DNA from: Bacillota bacterium
GTDB taxonomy: Bacteria; Bacillota_E; Sulfobacillia; Sulfobacillales; Sulfobacillaceae
DNA: 18,924 nucleotides
Reading direction: 5' to 3'
Assembly (NCBI GenBank): GCA_021820165.1
Contig: JAKADW010000003.1
Location: forward strand, 1 to 18,924
Shown: piece after piece, positions 1 through 5,581 of the stretch
How the letters are laid out: each line of letters begins with the position of its first letter
Position numbering within the stretch: position 1 is the first letter of the stretch
Position numbers and translations under genes: made by a program
Notes under the pieces: generated by a model
The model's input: only the letters and a program-made list of their open reading frames with translations
What the model was told of the DNA's origin: nothing
Databases searched by the model: none

Positions 1-16
1 ACTCTGTTCGTTCCAA
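1..16 (-). CDS. Start of a truncated protein, possibly a group II intron reverse transcriptase/maturase
   Basis: Only the first five codons lie in the window: a TTG at 16-14 followed by codons for E-R-T-E, running off the left edge. The start is chosen because AGGAGG (minus strand, 30-25) sits 8 bases upstream, an ideal ribosome binding site. The upstream minus-strand sequence resembles the RNA part of a group II intron. Intron-encoded reverse transcriptases of such introns commonly begin with a short M-E-(R/T)-T-E-like peptide, so this is the likely identity. That is inference; five codons cannot prove a family. Confidence 0.35.
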
Positions 17-300
17 TCCTTATACCTCCTACCTCAATGTTTTGTCTTGTTTCCTTACCCTGTCGCAATCTTTCACGGTTTTTCGCTTCGGTTCCCTCTC
101 GAACGGTCTTGCGTCACCGGCATCACGTTAGCGAACCCTACCATGTCTCTCAGGGTCTATGCCCGACCAATCCTTCGTTCAGCTTGACGTGCGGTATGGA
201 AGACGTGGGAGCCGGACTTGTATACGGGGTCATTTCACTGGGTGAAAGCCCAACAGGAGGTACACGACTTCCCACGCCCGAGACAGAACCGAAGCGAATC
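17..300 (-). ncRNA. Group II intron-like 5' RNA region (domains upstream of the intron ORF)
   Basis: There is no convincing reading frame here on either strand. On the minus strand the sequence has patterns typical of bacterial group II intron RNA just ahead of its ORF: GGTTCGCTAACGTGATGCCG (about 137-118), then GAGAGGGAACCGAAGCGAAA (about 101-82), several GNRA/GAAA-type loops, and finally a strong Shine-Dalgarno and start codon at the left edge. A 13-base inverted repeat (82-94 with 286-298) can close most of the region into one large fold. No 5' GUGYG boundary could be placed with confidence, and the transposase gene begins within a few bases, so the intron may be truncated or interrupted by the insertion sequence. 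The alternative is 3' non-coding RNA of the IS110 element itself. Confidence 0.42.
82..298. repeat. Perfect 13-bp inverted repeat, arms 82-94 and 286-298
   Basis: The plus strand reads TTCGCTTCGGTTC at 82-94, and its exact reverse complement GAACCGAAGCGAA is at 286-298. A perfect 13-bp match 191 bases apart in a non-coding, structure-rich region suggests a long-range RNA helix or the ends of a small element. A smaller hairpin (TTTCAC/GTGAAA, around 231-246) and a 7-bp pair CGTGGGA/TCCCACG (about 204-210 and 270-276) are nested inside it. Confidence 0.6.
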
Positions 301-305
301 GGAGT

Positions 306-1559
306 TTAAGCGGCGGTGGGCACCTCCCCGATGGGGAACAGCCGCGCAGCATCATATCCCTGTCCGTGCTTCATACACGCCCAAGCCACGCGGAGGAGCT
401 TGGTGGCGACGGCCACCATCGCCGCCTTCGGGGCGAGGGGATGCGCCGCCCGTCGGGTCAGCGACTGGTACCACGCCTTCCACTGGGGGTCCTTAGCAAC
501 CGCCACGCACGCGGCCTGATACAACACGGCGCGGGCCGCGGGACGCCCCCGTTTGGCAATATGGGTCTGGCCCTGGTGGTGTCCCGAGCTGATTTGCGTG
601 AGATTCAGCCCCGCCATTTTCTGCGCTTGGCGGGGATCCGCGAATCGGGACAAGTCGCCCAACTCCCCCAGCAAGGTGGCGATGACCTGGGGCCCGAATC
701 CGGGAATGCTGAATAGCGGCTGGGCCGGGGCCAAGTCCGCCAAAATGGCCGCTTGCTCCGCTTCAATCGCCGTTTGCGCGGCGAGCGCCGCGCGCCAACT
801 CCCCAGATAAGAGGCCAATTGGAGACGCGCGGTGACCCGGCCTTCGGGGATCCCAATGGAATCTCCGGCGGCCCGGTGCAGGGCGTGCGCCCGCTTGGCG
901 CCGACGCGATGTTTCGTGGCCGCCTTAAACTGCGTCGTCAACGCCTCCACCGGAGCGACCAACACCAAATCGGGCGTCGGCTGGGCATCCAACACCGTCA
1001 GAGCCGCTTTCCCATCCCACGCCTTGAATACCGTGAGGAATTCCGGAAAGTACTGATGGAGCCAGCCAGCAATACGCGCTCGCCACCGCATGACGTCCTG
1101 GTGGTGTTGGCGACGCGTGACCGCCAACGTGGCCAGTTGGGCTAGGGCGCCCGCGCGGGGCTCCCAACGGAACCACCGGTCATCAAAAACGAGTCGGGCG
1201 ATGACCCGGGCATCTTTGGCGTCGGTCTTGGTCGGGGTATTGTCATCCAACTCTTTCAGTCGATGGACGTGAGCCGGCTGCACCAACACCACCTCCGCGC
1301 CGTGCGCGCGGAGCCAGTGGGCCAACCCGATCCAATAGTGGCCCGTTGACTCCATACCAATACGCACCGCGTCGGATGGTCGCCGATCCCACATCGCTTC
1401 AAATCCCGCGCGGGTGTTGGCAAACCGAAAGGCTTTGCCCACGGGCCGCCCGCTCCCGTCCAGCCACTGGATGTAATGCCAGTCCTTCGCCACGTCGATG
1501 CCGCCCACCCCCAGCGCTTGATCTCCCATACCGCCCTGCTCTACACTGTGCTTAGCCAT
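306..1559 (-). CDS. IS110-family transposase (DEDD RuvC-like, with C-terminal transposase_20 domain)
   Basis: Encodes a 417-residue recombinase that moves its IS through a RuvC-like DEDD domain and a C-terminal serine-bearing domain. Visible in the sequence are GIDVAKDWH (first acidic residue, about residues 19-27), MESTGHYW (conserved Glu, about 69), and TKTDAKDARVIA (two Asp, about 110-121). Further on are the helix-hairpin-helix motif IPGFGP (about 284) and GLNLTQISSG (about 318), carrying the conserved Ser. Length and motif order match complete family members, and no frame lesion is seen, so it may be active. The ATG at 1559 has AGGGGGG upstream at suitable spacing. Long open frames on the opposite strand are shadows caused by the high GC content. 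Confidence 0.95.
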   Translation of the reverse strand: MAKHSVEQGGMGDQALGVGGIDVAKDWHYIQWLDGSGRPVGKAFRFANTRAGFEAMWDRRPSDAVRIGMESTGHYWIGLAHWLRAHGAEVVLVQPAHVHRLKELDDNTPTKTDAKDARVIARLVFDDRWFRWEPRAGALAQLATLAVTRRQHHQDVMRWRARIAGWLHQYFPEFLTVFKAWDGKAALTVLDAQPTPDLVLVAPVEALTTQFKAATKHRVGAKRAHALHRAAGDSIGIPEGRVTARLQLASYLGSWRAALAAQTAIEAEQAAILADLAPAQPLFSIPGFGPQVIATLLGELGDLSRFADPRQAQKMAGLNLTQISSGHHQGQTHIAKRGRPAARAVLYQAACVAVAKDPQWKAWYQSLTRRAAHPLAPKAAMVAVATKLLRVAWACMKHGQGYDAARLFPIGEVPTAA

Positions 1560-1650
1560 TTAACTGTGCCCCCCTGAATTCGGTTGTTGTGTCGATACTC
1601 CAACCCTATCAGAGGGGCCATTCTTTACTCAAATCCTAAAAACGGTCCTG
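306..1650 (-). mobile_element. IS110-family insertion sequence (boundaries uncertain)
   Basis: The element is defined by its intact DEDD transposase. IS110 elements usually lack clear terminal inverted repeats and target duplications, so the ends cannot be fixed by eye. The upstream (left) end probably lies in 1560-1655. There the minus strand runs TGTCAGGACCGTTTTT and then ATGGCCCCTCTGATAGGG before the transposase start. The other end lies at or beyond the transposase stop at 306, next to the intron-like region. IS110 elements are known to express a bridge RNA from a non-coding end, either upstream of the transposase (IS110 group) or downstream (IS1111 group). Only about 90 bases seem available upstream, so any bridge RNA would more likely be downstream, which competes with the group II reading of 17-300. 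Confidence 0.7.
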
Positions 1651-1745
1651 ACACTTCATTACAGGATTCTTGCCGGGGGTAGTATTGCCGACCCATTCCG
1701 GTTTCAACCCGCATGGTCCGAGAGCCCAACGGGTAGCCTAAGGCA

Positions 1746-2951
1746 ATGCGATCGTTTTGGCTAACGCGACCGTTCTGGTCACTCGCCCTTGGCCTCTTTA
1801 TGAACGCGTACAGTTACGGCGTTGCGGCCGTGGCTTTAACATGGGTGCCGCACGGCCGCTGGACGTCCACCCTATTTCTTATGTGGGCTCCCGTGGGGCT
1901 CTCGGTCGGCATTGGCCTAGGCGGCATCCTGGCGGACCGACTCGGGCGACGTCTCATGTTGCGCTGGGGTCCCGTGGGCTATGTGATTGGCTCGGCATCA
2001 CTTCTCCTCAGTTCGGGCATGGCCCCCGCCCTTTTGGGATCGGGCTTCCTAATGCTCACGGCCGGGCTTGAGAGCAACACTATATTGACCTACTCGCAAG
2101 AGTTAATTCCCGGCCCTTCCAAGCGCCAGACCATGTACGCGGAATTGAACTTCGTGAATATGGGGGCGCTTGCCCTGGCGGCACTCGCCTTTGTTAGCCA
2201 TCAATGGGGCACCGGCCTTCTAAGACCTGGCATGACGGTTTTGCCACTAGGTCTGGCGTTATTAAGCCTATGGCTCCGACGATCATTGCCCGAGTCCGTA
2301 CTTTGGGAAAAAAGCACCGACGGTGCGGCGGACCTGTCCATGCCACCTGATTACAGACTGAGATTGCTCGTGGCTGGCATATTTTCGTTTGCCAATACGG
2401 CCGGTTTCTCGCTTCTGACCTACGCCTTCGGTACGGAATTCCTCCCTCGCCATTTTCACCATCTATTGTTAGTCTCTACCGCTACCGCATTCTTGGTCGG
2501 GCTGGTGGCGCGCTGGCTGGGTCAGCTACCAGCCGCCACCATCCTTCTCGTCGGGTATGGTTTAGCTTTTATGGCAGCGCTCGCTCTGGCCTTCGTTCAG
2601 TCGCCAGGACACCCGGCATTTTGGCCGATTCTCTTTGCCTTGAGCGCCTTCACCTCCATGAGTTATCTGGCCGAGGACACCTTCAAAACGGACGCCTGGC
2701 CCTCACGGGTCCGGGCTCGCCTGATAAGTGTCGTTCGGGTGGCCGGACTCTTAGGCTACGCGGCCGTCCTCTTAGCGGCTCGCCACACCCCGCTCCAGCC
2801 GTTCCTGATGCTCATCGCGACGGTTTGGGGCGTTGGTCTCCTGGCCGCTGTGGTGTGGTGGTTGGCCGACCAGCGGCAAGGGTTGAAACACCAGCGCAGA
2901 ATAGCCACTCGTCGGATCCGTGAACATTTCCGCCGGTCCAAGATCCGCTGA
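1746..2951 (+). CDS. Major facilitator superfamily transporter
   Basis: A 401-residue integral membrane protein with about twelve hydrophobic helices and a basic C-terminal tail. The MFS cytoplasmic loop motif is clear: GGILADRLGRR (about residues 59-69) between helices 2 and 3. LPESVLW after helix 6 is like the PES motif of sugar/metabolite:H+ symporters. The start at 1746 is kept because the first helix begins within ten residues, but its ribosome binding site is weak (TAAGG only 2 bases away), and an IS element sits about 100 bases upstream, which may have changed its promoter. Substrate is unknown. A NiaR-type regulator lies 1 kb downstream, so a niacin-family transporter (NiaP is an MFS protein) is a possibility, but no residue supports it. 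Its last 180 bases overlap the convergent methyltransferase gene. Confidence 0.85.
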   Translation: MRSFWLTRPFWSLALGLFMNAYSYGVAAVALTWVPHGRWTSTLFLMWAPVGLSVGIGLGGILADRLGRRLMLRWGPVGYVIGSASLLLSSGMAPALLGSGFLMLTAGLESNTILTYSQELIPGPSKRQTMYAELNFVNMGALALAALAFVSHQWGTGLLRPGMTVLPLGLALLSLWLRRSLPESVLWEKSTDGAADLSMPPDYRLRLLVAGIFSFANTAGFSLLTYAFGTEFLPRHFHHLLLVSTATAFLVGLVARWLGQLPAATILLVGYGLAFMAALALAFVQSPGHPAFWPILFALSAFTSMSYLAEDTFKTDAWPSRVRARLISVVRVAGLLGYAAVLLAARHTPLQPFLMLIATVWGVGLLAAVVWWLADQRQGLKHQRRIATRRIREHFRRSKIR

Positions 2952-3770
2952 ACGGGCCAACCGTTCCACTAAGTTCACTGGGTACACTCGTCCGCTTGGA
3001 CATCTAAGCTTCACCTGAAGATCAAAAAGTCGGCGAGACGGTTGGTCATCCATAAAGTAGCCGGCAATGATCATCCGCCCCTGGTTTCGCAATCGGCGCC
3101 GGCAGTTGGAGAACAGCCGCTGAAGCGAGGAGGGAGGAAAATCCTCAATGAAGCGTGCGAGCAAAATGCCGTCATACGGTCCCGGCGGCAATGCTTCAAA
3201 GACATCCCCGGCCCAGCAATGCATGACCGTGCGGAGCTCCGAATCCCACTGCTGGGCTACCTCGGGGCGGTCGGCCAACGTGACCTTCGCTCCCTGTTGG
3301 TGAAGCCAGAGCCCGAGCTTCCCGGAACCAGCACCGACATCGAGCCACCGCTCGCCAAAGACACAACCTATGACAGCACTAAGACAATCTTGAAGGTCGT
3401 TGCACCGTCGCGCGAGTCGCTCTTGATCCCCCTGCACCGGATTTCGTTTACGGGATTGCCCGCATCGCAACCGATCCGGCAGTTCCGCCCACAGCAATGC
3501 CTGCTCGGCTGTTATGATTGCCCAAGCCGAGTCGTCGGGCACCTGGTTGACCACCCACCGCCCCGTTGACGGCTCCTGCCGCACCCATTGCCAGGATTCC
3601 ATGAGATGGAGAAGGGAGTGGACGATCGGTCCCTGAAACCCTTCACGAATTAGCCCTGTCACGTCCGTGCCACTCCGCAGTCGCTTCCAAAGCCCCGAGC
3701 GTAGCACGCTATACCAGACTAGCGCCCGATACAATGAATCCGGGAACAAAGCCCAATCCAGACCCACCAT
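2772..3770 (-). CDS. SAM-dependent methyltransferase, O-methyltransferase family 2-like
   Basis: About 332 residues. The N-terminal part (to about residue 75) looks like the winged-helix dimerisation region of family-2 O-methyltransferases. The Rossmann SAM-binding core follows: LDVGAGSGK (about 143-151), acidic LADRPEV (about 165-171) and GDVFEALPPGPYDGILL (about 188-204). Where the family normally has a catalytic His in an HDW-like motif, this protein reads ARFIEDF, so the general base may be absent. The start at 3770 is chosen because AAGGAGA lies 9 bases upstream. The frame remains open to 3962, and an ATG at 3893 is an alternative, but those have poor ribosome binding sites and crowd the divergent gene. 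The C-terminal 35 residues are polar, run into the end of the MFS gene, and are probably not part of the fold. Substrate unknown. Confidence 0.8.
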   Translation of the reverse strand: MVGLDWALFPDSLYRALVWYSVLRSGLWKRLRSGTDVTGLIREGFQGPIVHSLLHLMESWQWVRQEPSTGRWVVNQVPDDSAWAIITAEQALLWAELPDRLRCGQSRKRNPVQGDQERLARRCNDLQDCLSAVIGCVFGERWLDVGAGSGKLGLWLHQQGAKVTLADRPEVAQQWDSELRTVMHCWAGDVFEALPPGPYDGILLARFIEDFPPSSLQRLFSNCRRRLRNQGRMIIAGYFMDDQPSRRLFDLQVKLRCPSGRVYPVNLVERLARSADLGPAEMFTDPTSGYSALVFQPLPLVGQPPHHSGQETNAPNRRDEHQERLERGVASR

Positions 3771-3938
3771 TGGCCTTCTCTCCTTCTGACCCACTCGGCA
3801 GAGTAGCCTACGAAACTCGTCGGCCCAGTGCGCCTGTCTTTCCGATGAATTCTGGGGTTCTTGGGTCAACGCATTGACGGGTCTTCCTCCCATTGCCAAT
3901 TTGTTGCGGCTGCGCCATGCTAGAAGAGAGGTGGTCAC

Positions 3939-4454
3939 GTGAATCGCCAGGAACGGCAGCAACTGATTTTGTCGCTTCTCCGCTCCGACCGGGATCCGGT
4001 CCGGGGGGACGACTTAGCTCAACGTCTTCAGGTTACCCGCCAGGTCGTGGTGCATGAAATCGCACTGATGCGGGCCTCTGGCATACCGATTGTCTCGACT
4101 CCCCGGGGCTATCTGCTGGGAGAAGACCCGCGCCTTCAACAGGAGACCATTATTGCCGTCCGTCATGACCCGGAGCAAACGGTCGACGAGCTTTATACGC
4201 TCGTCGACCACGGCCTCATGGTGCATAGTGTAATTGTTGCCCATCCGCTTTATGGTCATCTTGAGGGAAGCCTCGAACTAAGGTCCCGTCTCGACGTCGA
4301 AACCTTTTTGTCAGAACTTCAGACCGGACATGCCGCCTTATTGTCCTCCCTCACCGAGGGGTACCATTTGCATCGGGTTAGTTTTTCCGAGCGAAGCCAT
4401 CTGGAGCGCGCCAAGCTCGCACTCCGCGAGTGCGGGGTTGACGTGCTCGACTAA
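3939..4454 (+). CDS. niaR: NiaR-type transcription repressor (HTH_11 plus 3H domain), niacin-responsive
   Basis: A 171-residue regulator. Residues 4-60 form a winged helix of the biotin-repressor type (DLAQRLQVTRQVVVHEI recognition region). The rest is a 3H domain. The metal-binding set known from the Thermotoga NiaR structure (His, Glu, His, His with spacings 8, 57 and 2) is reproduced as H76, E84, H143 and H145 (spacings 8, 59, 2), so a metal-dependent nicotinate-binding repressor is well supported. The family represses NAD-biosynthesis and niacin-uptake genes. Starts at GTG, with GAGAGG about 9 bases upstream. An 8-bp palindrome TCACGTGA covers the start codon (3935-3942). No NAD-biosynthesis gene is visible in the window; the nearest neighbours are the divergent methyltransferase and the MFS transporter. 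Confidence 0.85.
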   Translation: MNRQERQQLILSLLRSDRDPVRGDDLAQRLQVTRQVVVHEIALMRASGIPIVSTPRGYLLGEDPRLQQETIIAVRHDPEQTVDELYTLVDHGLMVHSVIVAHPLYGHLEGSLELRSRLDVETFLSELQTGHAALLSSLTEGYHLHRVSFSERSHLERAKLALRECGVDVLD

Positions 4455-4459
4455 AGATC

Positions 4460-4718
4460 AGCGGGGCGCCCGACACCATCCTCCCATTGGGAATCGGGGC
4501 ACCGGGAGTAGCCTCGACCACAAGCTTTTCGCTAATATTTACCGGAATTTCGCACCGCCCAAGTAGGCTCAACAGTTCAGCGACCTCCGTTCCGGGTCAG
4601 GCGCGAGATATAGCGGCACCAGCGGACCCTCTTTGAGCGCTTCATCGACGGCAGTCATGGTAAGTTTGTCCAAAACCCCGACGGCCGCGCCTTGAAAGAA
4701 ATCCCCTTCCCGATACAT
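4460..4718 (-). pseudogene. Possible frameshifted remnant of an unidentified protein
   Basis: From an ATG at 4718 the minus strand encodes 49 residues (start MYREGDFFQGAAVGVLDKL, ending PLYLAPDPERRSLNC) with a stop at 4569. From about 4587 a different frame continues in protein-like style (EVAELLSLLGRCEIPVN, then EKLVVEATPGAPIPNG) to about 4460. The two pieces join naturally at a run around 4583-4590, as if one indel had broken a single gene. I do not recognise the family. The downstream piece runs up to the convergent niaR stop. The call rests on amino-acid composition only and is weak. Confidence 0.3.
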
Positions 4719-5161
4719 AAATCCCCGAATAGCTCAGGGAGTAGGGACAGCACCATTCAGGAATCTCAGAAATCGTGAGGAAAATCATGGCCGTTTTTGG
4801 CGATTGCCATACATGTATACCAAGCATCCCCAAAAAACCGTGCGACGAGGTATACGTTAAACAGACAGCGGTGCGTAGCGTTGCAATGTTTTACCTCTTT
4901 CGGGGTTCCTTCGTAAGTGCGCCATGGCCCACGATAGGTCGGTCTCTGCATCCACGTGGGCTGAAGAGTGCTCAAGAGTTTTCTCTCCTACATGTGGCTC
5001 CCCACTCGACAGATGTTGTCGTTGCTTTATGTCGGATTTAGCACAGATAACGGCCAATATCCAAGAAACCCTGGCCATGGCCGCGTCATGGCGAGCCTGG
5101 CCACGGTTAGCGCACCACCCTTAGCCGATTAGGACGACCTTACCATCCGGCCGCACTCGCG

Positions 5162-5266
5162 TTATTCGCGGCCATATTGGCTTTCAAATAGCTGGTTGGC
5201 GGCGTCCGACCCCGCCGCATTCATATAGCCGTAATTTGGGGAGGCTTCCCGCGTTACGAAATCACC
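5162..5266 (-). pseudogene. Possible short protein fragment, unidentified
   Basis: Between two stops the minus strand encodes 34 residues containing DFVTREASPNYGYMN and SDAANQLFESQYGRE before TAA at 5164-5162. The composition looks protein-like (balanced charged, aromatic and small residues) but there is no start signal and no known motif. It could be the C-terminal end of a decayed gene. Very low confidence. Confidence 0.2.
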
Positions 5267-5343
5267 TCAAAACGACCTACACGAAATGGTTACCTGCTTT
5301 GCAACCACTACAACAGCGGCGATGTCCAACCGATAGTCACCGG

Positions 5344-5370
5344 CCGAAGCCGTCTTCGGGCGTTGTTTTT
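5344..5370 (+). terminator. Rho-independent terminator
   Basis: Stem CCGAAG (5344-5349), loop CCGT, stem CTTCGG (5354-5359), then GCGTTGTTTTT. The U-rich tail is only on the plus-strand side, so it terminates rightward transcription. No intact plus-strand gene precedes it; it may be left over from a lost gene, or insulate the permease promoter. Confidence 0.6.
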
Positions 5371-5411
5371 CGTTTAGATGCTTAAGCCGAGATCAGATCG
5401 GATACTAAGGC

Positions 5412-5457
5412 CTCTGATTGACATATCGGTGTTTGGGTCAAACTTACCCAATCAGAG
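5412..5457. promoter_or_regulatory. Compound inverted repeat/stem-loop upstream of the permease gene
   Basis: A perfect 9-bp inverted repeat CTCTGATTG (5412-5420)/CAATCAGAG (5449-5457) encloses a second hairpin: GGT/ACC (5428-5430, 5446-5448) stacked on GTTTG (5431-5435) and CAAAC (5439-5443) with loop GGT. There is no U-tract, so it is not a standard terminator. It ends about 60 bases upstream of the predicted -35 element and may be an operator or part of a longer structured leader from an upstream start. It does not match the TPP, purine or preQ1 riboswitch consensus patterns that I know. Confidence 0.4.
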
Positions 5458-5493
5458 ATGCCCCGCTCAGCTAATTCCATAAATCTTTGAGAA

Positions 5494-5506
5494 CGCGCAA
5501 TGCGCG
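5494..5506. promoter_or_regulatory. Short palindrome upstream of the permease promoter
   Basis: CGCGCA (5494-5499) and TGCGCG (5501-5506) form a perfect 6-bp inverted repeat around a single A, 14 bases before the predicted -35 box. Placement fits an activator or repressor site, but no known regulator consensus was recognised. Confidence 0.3.
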
Positions 5507-5519
5507 ATGTTTACCATGG

Positions 5520-5548
5520 TTGCCAAGCGTTCTGTTTTAATGTATATA
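5520..5548 (+). promoter_or_regulatory. Sigma-A-type promoter of the NCS1 permease gene
   Basis: -35 TTGCCA (5520-5525), a 17-base spacer, and -10 TATATA (5543-5548). Transcription would begin near 5555, leaving a leader of about 27 bases before the coding start. The -35 matches consensus at five of six positions and the -10 at four of six. Confidence 0.5.
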
Positions 5549-5564
5549 CAGTTGTATTAACTGT
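5548..5564. promoter_or_regulatory. Operator-like palindrome over the permease transcription start
   Basis: ACAGTT (5548-5553), GTATT, AACTGT (5559-5564): a perfect 6-bp inverted repeat with 5-base centre lying between the -10 box and the ribosome binding site. A repressor bound here would block initiation. The regulator is unknown. Confidence 0.4.
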
Positions 5565-5581
5565 CGTTAAGGAGAATGCCT

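Larger units (their letters stand above)
4455..5519. other. 1.07-kb region without an intact gene; decayed coding fragments and structured sites
   Basis: No frame here combines a plausible start, ribosome binding site and recognisable product. On the minus strand 4569-4718 and 4460-4587 read like two pieces of one protein in different frames, and 5162-5266 reads like another protein fragment. On the plus strand 5029-5124 encodes 31 residues starting MSDLAQITANIQETLAM, vaguely like the N-terminus of a YggS-type PLP-binding protein, but with no ribosome binding site and an early stop. A plus-strand terminator at 5344-5370 implies something was once transcribed from the left. A 10-bp palindrome ATACATGTAT lies at 4809-4818. 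The best interpretation is a stretch of gene decay between niaR and the permease. Confidence 0.5.

Noticed and set aside
37..309. A 90-codon plus-strand open frame at the left edge
   Set aside because: No ribosome binding site and no recognisable product. It lies over the structured intron-like RNA on the other strand, and its residues look like a translated non-coding sequence.
366..1145. Several plus-strand frames opposite the IS110 transposase
   Set aside because: They mirror the codon structure of a GC-rich gene and are Arg/Pro-rich, as antisense frames usually are.
3042..3569. A 175-codon plus-strand frame opposite the methyltransferase
   Set aside because: It is antisense to a gene with clear SAM-binding motifs, has no ribosome binding site and no family resemblance.
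5380..5581. A TPP, purine or preQ1 riboswitch before the NCS1 permease
   Set aside because: Such switches often precede NCS1-type or related transporters, but none of their conserved core sequences is present.
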